Origin: CAVRZJ01 sp964594125
Lineage (GTDB): Bacteria; Acidobacteriota; Thermoanaerobaculia; Thermoanaerobaculales; Thermoanaerobaculaceae
Length of the DNA stretch: 64,000 nt
NCBI GenBank assembly: GCA_964594125.1
Contig: CAZQLL010000003.1
Span: 134,401-198,400 of the forward strand
Direction: 5' to 3'
In this document: positions 43,312 through 51,111 of the stretch, piece by piece
Position numbering within the stretch: position 1 is the stretch's first letter
Layout: each line of letters opens with the position of its first letter
The notes under the pieces: generated by a model
Database searches by the model: none
What the model was told of the DNA's origin: nothing
What the model saw: only the letters and a program-made list of their open reading frames with translations
Program-made: the position numbers and the translations under genes

Positions 43312-43433
43312 GGTACCAGGCACCACCATCACACCATGTGGGTGCTTCGCTCCAGGATGGTGTGGTGGTGATACCTGGCACGAGCTATGGCACGAGCTAC
43401 ACCCAAGAATGGTGTGATGGTGAAACGTGGCAC
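43312..43433. repeat. Three copies of a 25-base ATGGTGTGRTGGTG motif
   Basis: Copy 1 (43312-43337) is on the minus strand, copies 2 (43357-43381) and 3 (43409-43433) on the plus strand. Consensus ATGGTGTGRTGGTGNNACCTGGCAC; copy 1 and copy 2 form an inverted pair with a 19-base spacer. The core CCTGGCAC recalls dispersed GGTGCCTGGCACC elements known in other bacteria. CACGAGCTA also occurs twice (43379 and 43391). No gene is in 43248-43492. Confidence 0.6.
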
Positions 43434-43492
43434 AAACTGCGAACTCGGCGAGTTGTCACGCTCCGAGAGCGCTCCGCACGACCCGTCCCAGG

Positions 43493-44758
43493 CTACCCAG
43501 TCGCTCCCCGGCGAGCCAGGCGGCGGCTGAGGAAGGTCAACCCGGCGGCGATGCACAGCAGCGCGATGATGATGGCGTAGGTGAGGTCGGTGGAGCCGGT
43601 GGCGTCCTTGATGCGTCCCGCCAGCCACGGCATGACCAGCCCGGCGGTGCCCCAGGCGGAGAAGACGAAGCCGTAGTTGAGGCCGAAGCTCGCCAGGCCG
43701 AAGGCGTCCTTGGTCGCCGCCGGAAAGAGCGCCAGGTTGGCGCCGTAGTTGGCGCCGAGGAGGAGGAGGACGACGAGCACCACCGGCCACCCGGCGCCGC
43801 GCTGCGAGCGGGCGACCGCGAGGACGGTCAGCGCCTGCAGCGTCATGACCAGGAACAGCGTCCGCTCGCGCCCGATGACGTCGGAGACGAGGCCGCTGAT
43901 CACCCGCCCGGACGCGTTGCCCACGGCGAGCACGACCACGGCGAGGAACGCCAGCTCGCCCAGCGCCCGCTTGCCCAGGTCCTGGGCGACGCTGATAAAC
44001 GTGAGACCGGCGGCCGCGCCGGCGAAGAACATCAGCCACAGCACCCAGAACTGCGCGGTGCCGAGCATCTGCCGCCAGCCGACTCCCGCGGCGGCGGCCG
44101 CCGGAGACGCTGCGCCGCCCGGTCTCGCGCCGGCCACGTGCCCCGCGGGCGGGTTCCTGAGCAGTTGGGCGAGGAGCGTGATCACCACCAGGAACGCGCC
44201 GCCGAACACCATCATCGTCGAGGAAACCCCCTTCTCGACGACCGCCGCGGCTGCGCCCGCGGGGGTGACGCTGGTGGCGAAGGCGTTGAGCAGGGCGGTG
44301 GCCAGCGGCGCGATGTAGACCGGCGCGATGCCGAAACCGGCGACCACGACGCCTGCGACCACGCCGGTCCGCTGCGGCGGGAACCACTTCACCGCCGGAG
44401 GCGTCGCCGCGGCATAGCAGAAGCCGATCCCGGTCCCGGCCAGGAGGCCGAACCCGGCGACGAAACCGGCCAGCGACGAGCCCGAGAGACCGGCTGCCAG
44501 AAGCCCGGCGCCGATCAGGACCCCGCCGATCGTGGCGACGATCCGCGGGCCGATGCGGTCCTGCAGCCGGCCGGCGACCACCATGGCGACCGAGAACGCA
44601 AGGCACGCCAGCGAGTACGGCAGCGCCTTGTCGGCGTGGCTCCACCCCCACGAGTCGGGGATCCCGCCCTTGATCACGCTCCAGGTGTAGAGGACGCCGA
44701 GGGCCAGGTTGATCCCCGTCCCGGCCATCATCACGCGATACCCGCCCCGTTCCGCCAT
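43493..44758 (-). CDS. MFS transporter, oxalate/formate antiporter-like
   Basis: 421 residues, 12 predicted membrane helices. N-terminal GINLALGVLYTWSVIKGGIPDSWGWS is typical of the OFA family, as are GRLQDRIGPRIVATIGGVLIGAG, FVAGFGLLAGTGIGFCYAAATPPAVKWFPPQRTGVVAGVVVAGFG and GANYGANLALFPAATKDAFGLASFGLNYG. A long central loop ~205-235 is rich in Ala and Gly (PGGAASPAAAAAGVG). Exchanges oxalate/formate or similar monocarboxylates at the inner membrane. Start ATG 44758 with GGGAGA upstream. Stands alone. Confidence 0.88.
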   Translation of the reverse strand: MAERGGYRVMMAGTGINLALGVLYTWSVIKGGIPDSWGWSHADKALPYSLACLAFSVAMVVAGRLQDRIGPRIVATIGGVLIGAGLLAAGLSGSSLAGFVAGFGLLAGTGIGFCYAAATPPAVKWFPPQRTGVVAGVVVAGFGIAPVYIAPLATALLNAFATSVTPAGAAAAVVEKGVSSTMMVFGGAFLVVITLLAQLLRNPPAGHVAGARPGGAASPAAAAAGVGWRQMLGTAQFWVLWLMFFAGAAAGLTFISVAQDLGKRALGELAFLAVVVLAVGNASGRVISGLVSDVIGRERTLFLVMTLQALTVLAVARSQRGAGWPVVLVVLLLLGANYGANLALFPAATKDAFGLASFGLNYGFVFSAWGTAGLVMPWLAGRIKDATGSTDLTYAIIIALLCIAAGLTFLSRRLARRGATG

Positions 44759-45084
44759 CGTGTCTCCCGGTCGCCCGCCCGGGGCGCGGCGCACAGTCTA
44801 GCCCGAGGCTGCGCCGATCGACGGCGCTCCGGCGCCGCCTGCAGGTGCGCGCAGAATCGCGACTCTTTCTGCGTACGACGCGACGACGCCCTGTCGATGT
44901 ACCCCGCTGCGCCGGCCATCGTGCCGGCACGGTGGCCGTGGTCGCCCTCGACCTCGCCGAAGGCCGCGTCGGGTGCGCAGTTCGGATCGCCTGCCGGACG
45001 GCCTCCGAGACAGCCACGGTCAGCGGAGTCAGGAAAGCACGATGACTCTGCCAAGAACCCCTGCGTGATCAGTTTCGCAAATGT

Positions 45085-45190
45085 GGCTTCATCGGCCAGG
45101 CATCCAGAGCCTGGCGGCGCCGAAGTCGATGTCAAGGCGGGCGATGCCGGCGGCGACGTTGGCACGCCGGCGGACGAATGGTGGGCCCGA
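45085..45190 (-). pseudogene. Truncated copy of the DUF3052 gene 45863-46633
   Basis: The minus strand reads FVRRRANVAAGIARLDIDFG then AARLWM, matching FVRRRADLAAGIARRAAGLG then DARLWI of the intact gene nearby. In DNA, ATCCAGAGCCTGGCG (15 bases), GGCGGGCGATGCCGGCGGCGA (21 with one edge base) and CGGCGGACGAA are shared. Beyond this both ends diverge and no start remains. The rest of 44759-45292 has lower GC, no sustained codon bias and no other gene that I can support, in keeping with decay. Confidence 0.65.
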
Positions 45191-45292
45191 CCACTTGGCG
45201 AAAGGCGCCTGGCACGCGGTCGGCAGAACTCCACCAAGTGCCTACCCGGCACCGCTGCCGAACTGGCGAGTAAACAGGGAGCGGGCGTTACC

Positions 45293-45505
45293 CTAGAGGT
45301 CGTCGGGATGGAGCCCGGTCTTGCGGGCGATGCGGGCGAGCATTCGGGGGCCGACCTCATCACCATCGTGGAAGGCAAAGACGAAGTCGGGTCATCTCTG
45401 CCGCGATAGCGTGCGGTGCGAGCCTGCCTCGCGCTTGACCGTCCAACCGATTCGCAACAATGCCGCGAGCACGCGGCGGGCTCTGGTGGCAGGCCAGGTG
45501 CTCAC
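45293..45505 (-). pseudogene. hicA: HicA toxin gene with an internal stop codon
   Basis: GTG 45505 overlaps the hicB stop by 4 bases. The 70-codon frame reads VSTWPATRARRVLAALLRIG, then WTVKREAGSHRTLSRQR, a TGA at 45392-45394 (codon 38), and PDFVFAFHDGDEVGPRMLAR to LHPDDL. HicA proteins of this subtype normally have a Trp there (SR..WPDFVFAFHD), so TGG to TGA is the likely change. The RNA-binding His30 is kept in the 37-residue stub, but the C-terminal beta strands are lost. The toxin is expected to be inactive unless the stop is read through or is a sequence error. Confidence 0.8.
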
Positions 45506-45708
45506 GCCGCGATGAAGGCAATCTCGAGCGGCTCCGGCGCCGTCTCGCCGTGCTCGAGGCGGTCAGCGAGCACCCGGAATGCGAGGGCTTCGACGGCCGC
45601 CAAAGCCTCGGATCGGGTCGCTCCATAGGCCATCACACCGGGGAGGTCGGGGACCTCGGCGATCCACCGGCCATCATCCTCGCGCTCGGTCTCGACCTTC
45701 AGCCGCAT
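45502..45708 (-). CDS. hicB: HicB-family antitoxin
   Basis: 68 residues. MRLKVETEREDDGRWIAEVP, then DLPGVMAYGATRSEALAAVEALAFRVLADRLEHGE is the partial RNase-H-like HicB fold. The C-terminus is short, without a separate DNA-binding domain. Placed before the toxin gene (order hicB-hicA) with a GTGA overlap. Intact, although its partner has a stop codon. The upstream 154 bp hold no gene. Confidence 0.85.
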   Translation of the reverse strand: MRLKVETEREDDGRWIAEVPDLPGVMAYGATRSEALAAVEALAFRVLADRLEHGETAPEPLEIAFIAA

Positions 45709-45862
45709 GCCAAAAGGATACCACGCGGTCGCACGACGACGGCTGCCGGGAAACGACATCCCGTCGCCTCGTCGGGCATCGCGAAGGACATGCGCATCGG
45801 TGGCGTGCAGGTTCATCGAAGCTCCCGAAGCGCCGGCGGCGGGCGCGGGACTTCTCTCACGC

Positions 45863-46633
45863 TCAGCGGGCGCCCGGCTTGCGGCGGACGAACCGGAGGC
45901 CGGACCAGGTGTCATCGACGGCGCAGACCTTGAAGTCGACGAGGCCGTGGGCGAGGCCGATGTCGCGGACGTCCTGCTGGCCGAGGTCGGCGGCGAGCGC
46001 GGAGGTCTTCTTCGGCCAGACGATCCAGAGCCTGGCGTCGCCGAGGCCGGCGGCGCGGCGGGCGATGCCGGCGGCGAGGTCGGCGCGGCGGCGGACGAAC
46101 CAGATCGCGAGCGTGGTACCGGTGTCGACGCTCGTGGTGATCGTGGCGCCGGGCGGCAGCGCGCCGAGCGTCGCCGCGAACCCGGGCGGGGCGTCGAGCA
46201 GCGCGAGCACGGTGCCGGGCTTCAACCCGAGCTTCTTCGGCAGCGGCGTGCCGGAGTAGCCGGCGAGCGTCGAGCCCGGCACGACCGGCGACGCGGGCGG
46301 CGCGGCGATGGCGGCGGCGAGCGCCGGGCCGATCGCGTCCCACGCCGCGTACGCTGCGTCGGGGAGCAGCGCGCGCACCCGCTCGACCTTGACCGGCTCG
46401 CCGCCGGCGAAGACGAGCGGGATGTCGCGCGTCGCCTTCTGCTCGCGGACCATGACGGCGAGGTCGCGGCCCATCGACGGCGCGCGCTCGAGGTCGATCA
46501 CCACGGCGGCGGGTCGCTGCTCGCGCAGCGCGCGCAGGAAGGCCCGCGGATCGGGCGGCGTCGAGTCCACCTCGTAGCCGAGCGCACGCAGGGCGGCGGC
46601 GCGCTTTGCCGCCTCGGCGGCGTTCCAGTGCAC
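45863..46633 (-). CDS. Receiver-like domain fused to DUF3052
   Basis: 256 residues. The N-terminal ~115 residues (LGYEVDSTPPDPRAFLRALREQRPAAVVIDLERAPSMGRD) resemble a response-regulator receiver fold, but the usual acidic pair is missing, so phosphorylation is doubtful. From ~125, GYSGTPLPKKLGLKPGTVLALLDAPPGF and FVRRRADLAAGI, ARLWIVWPKKTSALAADLGQQDVRDIGLAHGLVDFKVCAVDDTWSGLRFVRRK are DUF3052. Starts at GTG 46633 after RLRL codons. DUF3052 has no proven role. The tail was once duplicated at 45085-45190. Confidence 0.8.
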   Translation of the reverse strand: MHWNAAEAAKRAAALRALGYEVDSTPPDPRAFLRALREQRPAAVVIDLERAPSMGRDLAVMVREQKATRDIPLVFAGGEPVKVERVRALLPDAAYAAWDAIGPALAAAIAAPPASPVVPGSTLAGYSGTPLPKKLGLKPGTVLALLDAPPGFAATLGALPPGATITTSVDTGTTLAIWFVRRRADLAAGIARRAAGLGDARLWIVWPKKTSALAADLGQQDVRDIGLAHGLVDFKVCAVDDTWSGLRFVRRKPGAR

Positions 46634-46723
46634 CAGGCGGAGTCTCGGGCGTGCACGGTCATGTCAGCACATTATGAACCCGCGCCGCGCGCGCGGCGTA
46701 TGCTCACCCGGAGGAGGTTGACG

Positions 46724-49700
46724 ATGCTCAAGGTCTGTAGAGTTCTGCCCGCCGTCGCCGTCGCGCTGCTGCTCGCCGGCGCGGCCGCCGCCGGCACGCC
46801 GGCGCTGCTCATGCAGTACCCCGACATTCGCGGCGACGTGATCGTCTTCTCGTACGAGGGCGACCTGTGGAAGACGAGCGCCGCCGGCGGTACCGCCCAG
46901 CGGCTCACCACCCACCCCGGCAACGAGTTCGCCGCAAAGATCTCGCCGGACGGCCGCACCATCGCATTCACTGGCAGCTACGACGGCGCCCAGGCGATCT
47001 ACACGATGCCGATCGAGGGCGGGCCGCCGACGAGGCTGACGTACTTCGGCATGGGCGTGCAGCCGGTGGCGTGGACCCCCGACGGCGCGCGCGTGGTGTT
47101 CCGCTCGGGCCACGAGAACACGTTCCGGCCGATCGTGAAGCTGTTCTCGGTGGCGAAGGAGGGCGGCTGGCCGGAGCGCCTGCCGGTCGAGCGCGGCATC
47201 CTCTGCTCGTTCTCCGCCGACGGCTCCAGGATGGTCTACAACCGCCGCGGCAACGAGGAGTACTACTGGAAGCGCTACAAGGGCGGCCAGTACACCGACA
47301 TCTGGCTGTACGACTTCAAGGCCAACACGTTCAAGGCGCTGACCGACTACGTCGGCAAGAACGCCTATCCGATGTGGGTCGGCAACACGATGTTCTTCGT
47401 CTCCGACCGCGGCGCGAACGGGATCGCCAACCTCTACGCCTACGACTTCGCGAGCGGCCGGGTCGACCAGGTCACGAGCTTCGACGCCCTCGACGTGCAC
47501 ACGCCGTCGACCGACGGCAGGAGGATCGTGTTCGTGCAGGCCGGGACGCTCAAGATCCTCGACGTCGCGACGCGGAAGGTGCGCGAGCTCTCCGTGGAGT
47601 GCCCGTCGGACCGCTGGCAGCTCGCCGCGCGGACGATCAACCCGAGCGAGTACATCCACTCGATGGGCGTCGCCGACGACGGGAAGGCCGCGGTGTTCGA
47701 GGCGCGCGGCGACCTGTTCGTGGTGCCCGCGGACGAGAACGCGCCCACGATCAACCTCACCCGCACCGCGGGCGTGCGCGAGCGCTGGCCGCAGCTCTCC
47801 CCCGACGGCTCGAAGGTCGCGTACTTCTCCGACGCCACCGGCGAGTACCAGCTCTATGTCCGCGACGCGGCAGGCGAGAAGCCGGCGGAGCAGATCACAA
47901 CCGCGCTCGACCGCCACGTCTACCACCTCGAGTGGTCGCCCGACGGGACCAAGATCCTGTTCGGCAACAAGGACTTCTCGCTCTTCTACGTGGACCTGGC
48001 GACGAAGCGGGTGAAGCGGTTCGCGTCCTCCAACCAGCTCAAGAACGACGAGTTCTACTGGGAGGTGTCGGACTACTCGTGGTCGCCGGACTCGAAGTGG
48101 ATCGCGTACTCGTTCGTGCAGCTCAACCGCAACAACCGCATCTTCCTCTACTCCCTCGACAAGGACGCCAGCACCCCGGTCACCGACGAGTTCTACGACT
48201 GCATGAACCCGTCGTTCGACGCCGGCGGCGAGTACCTGTACTTCCTGTCGTACCGCAACTTCGAGGGGCGCATCGACATCTTCGAGGACAACCACGTCAT
48301 CCCGGAGCCAGTGGTGGTGATGGTCGCGCAGCTCAAGGCCGGGCAGCGGCCGCCGTTCGCCAAGGCGCCGAAGGACGAGGAGACGCCGAAGGAGAGCGCG
48401 AAGGCGGAGCCGGCGACCGCCAAGGGCGACGCGAAGGGCGACGCGAAGGGTGTCGAGAAGAAGGGCGCCGCGGTCCCGGCGCTGCAAATCGACCTGGACG
48501 GCATCGGCGCGCGCGTGTTCAAGGTCCCGGTCGCTCCCGGCAACTACTTCTACCTCAAGGCCGGCAAGGGGCTGGTCACGTTCGCCGCGAAGGACGGCTT
48601 CGCCGAGAACGAGGTCGAGACGATCTTCACCCCGTCGGGCTCCGACGAGCTGAAGCTGCACGTCTTCTCGATGGAGGACGAGAAGGACGCGGTGCTCGAC
48701 GCCAAGGTCGCCGACTGGCGGCTGTCGGCCAACCGTGAGCAGGCGGTCGTCAAGAAGGGCGGCGCCTATCACGTCGTGCCGGTGGCCAAGCTCTACGCGT
48801 CGAAGTCGGTCGGCGACAGGCTGAGCCTGGACAGGATGAGCTATCGGGTCGAGCCGCGCGCGGAGTGGACGCAGGTGTTCAACGACACCTGGCGGTGGTA
48901 CCGCGACTTCTTCTACGACCCCGACATGCACGGCCGCGACTGGAAGGCGATCGGCGACAAGTTCCGCGCCTTCCTCCCCGACCTGTCGTCGCGCGCCGAG
49001 CTCAACTGGCTGCTGTCGCAGATGGTCGGCGAGCTGTGCGTCTCGCACACCTACGTCGGCGGCGGCGACACGGGCCCCGTCAAGACGCCGGAGAGCCCCG
49101 TCTACACCGGGCTGCTCGGCGCCGACCTGCGCGCCGACGCCTCCGGCTACTATCGCTTCGCCCGCGTCCTCGGGCCGACCGAGATCGCGCGCGACCTCGA
49201 CGGGCCGCTCGCCCGCCCCGACGTCGCCGTCAAGGAGGGCGACTTCCTGATCGCCGTCGACGGGACCGCCGTCAAGGCGCCCGACAACCCGTACCGCCAC
49301 CTGCAGGTGATCAAGGGGCAGAAGGTGAAGCTCACCGTCAACGCGACGGCGAGCGCCGCCGGCGCCCGCACGGTGGAGGTCGAGCCGGTCCGCTCCGAGC
49401 AGCAGCTCCGCTACAACCGCTGGCTGCAGGACAACGTCGACACGGTGCTCAAGGCCTCGAACGGCGACATCGGCTACATCCACATCACCGCCATGGGCAC
49501 CGACAACGTCGCCCAGTTCGACAAGTTCTGGCGCGCGTTCCGCTACAAGAAGGGGCTGATCATCGACGTGCGCGGCAACGGCGGCGGCTGGACCGAGTAC
49601 TTCATCATCGACAAGCTCGAGCGCAAGATGGTCGCCTACAACGTGCTGCGCAACATGGAGCCGTTCCGCTACCCGGGCTCGGTCACCAACGGGCCGATCG

Positions 49701-50062
49701 TCGTCCTCACCAACGAGTACAACGGCTCCGACGGCGAGGCGTTCCTCGAGCACTTCAAGGCGCGCAAGCTCGGCACCGTGATCGGCGTGCCGTCGTGGGG
49801 CGGCCTGGTCGGCATCGTCAACGGCCAGCGCACCATCGACAACGGCACCGTGCAGCAGTCCAACAACTCGTTCTACGGCCGCGAGGGGCAGTGGTGGGTG
49901 GAGAACCACGGCGCCGACCCCGACATCCTGCTCGAGAACGACCCGGCGTCGGCGTCGGCCGGCAAGGACCTGCAGCTCGAGAAGGCGATCGAGGTGGCGC
50001 TCAAGCAGGCGGCGGAGAAGCCGTTCCAGTTCCCGGCGCGGCCGCCGTACCCGAAGCGGTAG
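46724..50062 (+). CDS. tri: Tricorn protease, exported
   Basis: 1112-residue serine protease of the tricorn core type (S41B), which trims peptides of about 6-12 residues to small oligopeptides. Signal peptide VLPAVAVALLLAGAAAAG, so unlike the cytosolic archaeal enzyme it is exported. Beta-propellers at ~25-340 and ~340-680 (WD/TolB-like blades: SPDGRTIAFTGSYDGAQAIY, SPDGSKVAYFSDATGEYQLY). A Lys/Glu/Ala linker ~545-580 lies within. PDZ domain ~840-900. Catalytic tetrad S774-H775 in SHTYVGG, S1002 in NGSDGEAF and E1060 in WVENHGADPD, spaced like the Thermoplasma residues 745-746, 965 and 1023. Start at ATG 46724 with GGAGGAGG; another ATG is at 46699. Confidence 0.95.
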   Translation: MLKVCRVLPAVAVALLLAGAAAAGTPALLMQYPDIRGDVIVFSYEGDLWKTSAAGGTAQRLTTHPGNEFAAKISPDGRTIAFTGSYDGAQAIYTMPIEGGPPTRLTYFGMGVQPVAWTPDGARVVFRSGHENTFRPIVKLFSVAKEGGWPERLPVERGILCSFSADGSRMVYNRRGNEEYYWKRYKGGQYTDIWLYDFKANTFKALTDYVGKNAYPMWVGNTMFFVSDRGANGIANLYAYDFASGRVDQVTSFDALDVHTPSTDGRRIVFVQAGTLKILDVATRKVRELSVECPSDRWQLAARTINPSEYIHSMGVADDGKAAVFEARGDLFVVPADENAPTINLTRTAGVRERWPQLSPDGSKVAYFSDATGEYQLYVRDAAGEKPAEQITTALDRHVYHLEWSPDGTKILFGNKDFSLFYVDLATKRVKRFASSNQLKNDEFYWEVSDYSWSPDSKWIAYSFVQLNRNNRIFLYSLDKDASTPVTDEFYDCMNPSFDAGGEYLYFLSYRNFEGRIDIFEDNHVIPEPVVVMVAQLKAGQRPPFAKAPKDEETPKESAKAEPATAKGDAKGDAKGVEKKGAAVPALQIDLDGIGARVFKVPVAPGNYFYLKAGKGLVTFAAKDGFAENEVETIFTPSGSDELKLHVFSMEDEKDAVLDAKVADWRLSANREQAVVKKGGAYHVVPVAKLYASKSVGDRLSLDRMSYRVEPRAEWTQVFNDTWRWYRDFFYDPDMHGRDWKAIGDKFRAFLPDLSSRAELNWLLSQMVGELCVSHTYVGGGDTGPVKTPESPVYTGLLGADLRADASGYYRFARVLGPTEIARDLDGPLARPDVAVKEGDFLIAVDGTAVKAPDNPYRHLQVIKGQKVKLTVNATASAAGARTVEVEPVRSEQQLRYNRWLQDNVDTVLKASNGDIGYIHITAMGTDNVAQFDKFWRAFRYKKGLIIDVRGNGGGWTEYFIIDKLERKMVAYNVLRNMEPFRYPGSVTNGPIVVLTNEYNGSDGEAFLEHFKARKLGTVIGVPSWGGLVGIVNGQRTIDNGTVQQSNNSFYGREGQWWVENHGADPDILLENDPASASAGKDLQLEKAIEVALKQAAEKPFQFPARPPYPKR

Positions 50063-50068
50063 AGGCGT

Positions 50069-50248
50069 CGTTCGTGGTTCGTGGTTCGTGGTTCGTGATG
50101 AAGGAAGCGCGGAGGGAGCGGGGCATTCCCGCTCCCTCCGCCGCGCATGAGGCGCCGTGCGCGCTGGCGTCGCGGCGCTGGAGGCCCGCAAACGCTGTCA
50201 TCCCGAGCGGAGGTCCCGGCGGCAGCCCGGGCCGGAGCGAGGGATCCC
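50069..50248. repeat. Repeat cluster behind the tricorn gene: heptamers, hairpin and GTCATCCCGAGC element
   Basis: Heptads TTCGTGG four times (50071-50098, within CGTTCGTGGTTCGTGG), then the hairpin of the next entry, then TGTCATCCCGAGC (50196) to GAGCGAGGGATCCC (50235-50248), the same element as 34813-34999 but uninterrupted. The three repeat families meet within 180 bp. No gene is seen in 50063-50350. Confidence 0.7.
50111..50139. terminator. 12-bp GC hairpin downstream of the tricorn gene
   Basis: GGAGGGAGCGGG and CCCGCTCCCTCC pair perfectly around the loop GCATT. No T-run follows, so a classic intrinsic terminator is doubtful; mRNA 3'-end protection or a repeat arm are alternatives. It is 48 bp behind the tricorn stop. 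Confidence 0.4.
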
Positions 50249-50350
50249 GCGCGTGACCCGTCGCCCGCGGCTGCGCTAGGCTCGCGGCAGCGCGGGGACC
50301 GGACGGCGTCGCAGTGAGACAGGCTGCGCCCCCGCGCTGCGGAGGCTGGG

Positions 50351-51111
50351 ATGACGACGTTCGAGGGGAAGGCCGTGCTGGTCACCGGGGGGGCGCGCGG
50401 GATCGGGCGCGCGATCGCGCGCGCGTTCGCGGCGCGCGGGGCGCGGGTGGCGATCACCTACCTGACACGCGGCGAGGAAGCGCAGGCGACGCTCGCGGCG
50501 CTCCCCGGCGGCGGGCACCTGACGGTACGCGCCGACCTCACCGACCCGGCGCAGGCGGAGCGGGCGGTCGCGGCGGCGACGAGCGCATTCGGCCGCCTCG
50601 ACGTCGTCGTCAACAACGCCGGGATCTGGGAGGCTCACCCGATCGACACCGCCTCCTCCGAGGAGTGGCTGCGGGCGTGGCAGCGCACCCTCGCGGTGAA
50701 CCTCCTCGCGCCGGCCAACGTGTGCTACTTCGCCGCCCGCTGGATGAAGGAGCACGGCGGCGGCCGCATCGTCAACATGTCGTCGCGCGGCGCCTTTCGC
50801 GGCGAGCCGGAGGCGCCCGGCTACGCCGCCAGCAAGGCGGGGGTGAACGCCATGAGCCAGTCGCTGGCGCAGCGCCTGGCGCCGCACGGGATCACCTCGC
50901 CGTCGTCGCCCCGGGGTTCGTCGACACCGAGCGGGTGGCGCCGCGCCTGGCCGGCGAGAGCGGCGCCGCGATCCGCGCGCAGAGCCCGCTCGGCCGCGTC
51001 GCCACGCCGGAGGAGGTGGCGGACGCTGTCGTCTACGTCGCCTCCGCCGGCAGCGAGTTCGCCACCGGTGCGATTCTCGACCTCAACGGCGCGTCGTACC
51101 TGCGTTCTTAG
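50351..51111 (+). pseudogene. Short-chain dehydrogenase/reductase broken by a one-base frameshift
   Basis: Frame 1 from ATG 50351 gives MTTFEGKAVLVTGGARGIGR, LDVVVNNAGIWEAH, the catalytic Ser and Tyr-Lys pair (NMSSRGAF, GYAASKAG) and LAPHGIT. At ~50897 the SDR sequence continues in the next frame as AVVAPGFVDTERVAPRLAGE to ILDLNGASYLRS. One missing base in ACCTCGCC (expected ACC NTC GCC) explains it. All catalytic residues lie upstream, but the substrate-lid region and dimer interface are lost in the frame-1 product, which would carry 130 unrelated residues. Either recent inactivation or a sequence error. Confidence 0.82.

Noticed and set aside
45392..45394. TGA in hicA considered as selenocysteine or Trp codon
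   Set aside because: No SECIS-like hairpin is apparent and other genes here end in TGA; a nonsense mutation is simpler.
43427..45409. 660-codon plus-strand frame opposite the MFS gene
   Set aside because: The opposite strand encodes a transporter with clear membrane helices; this frame is its shadow plus decayed sequence.
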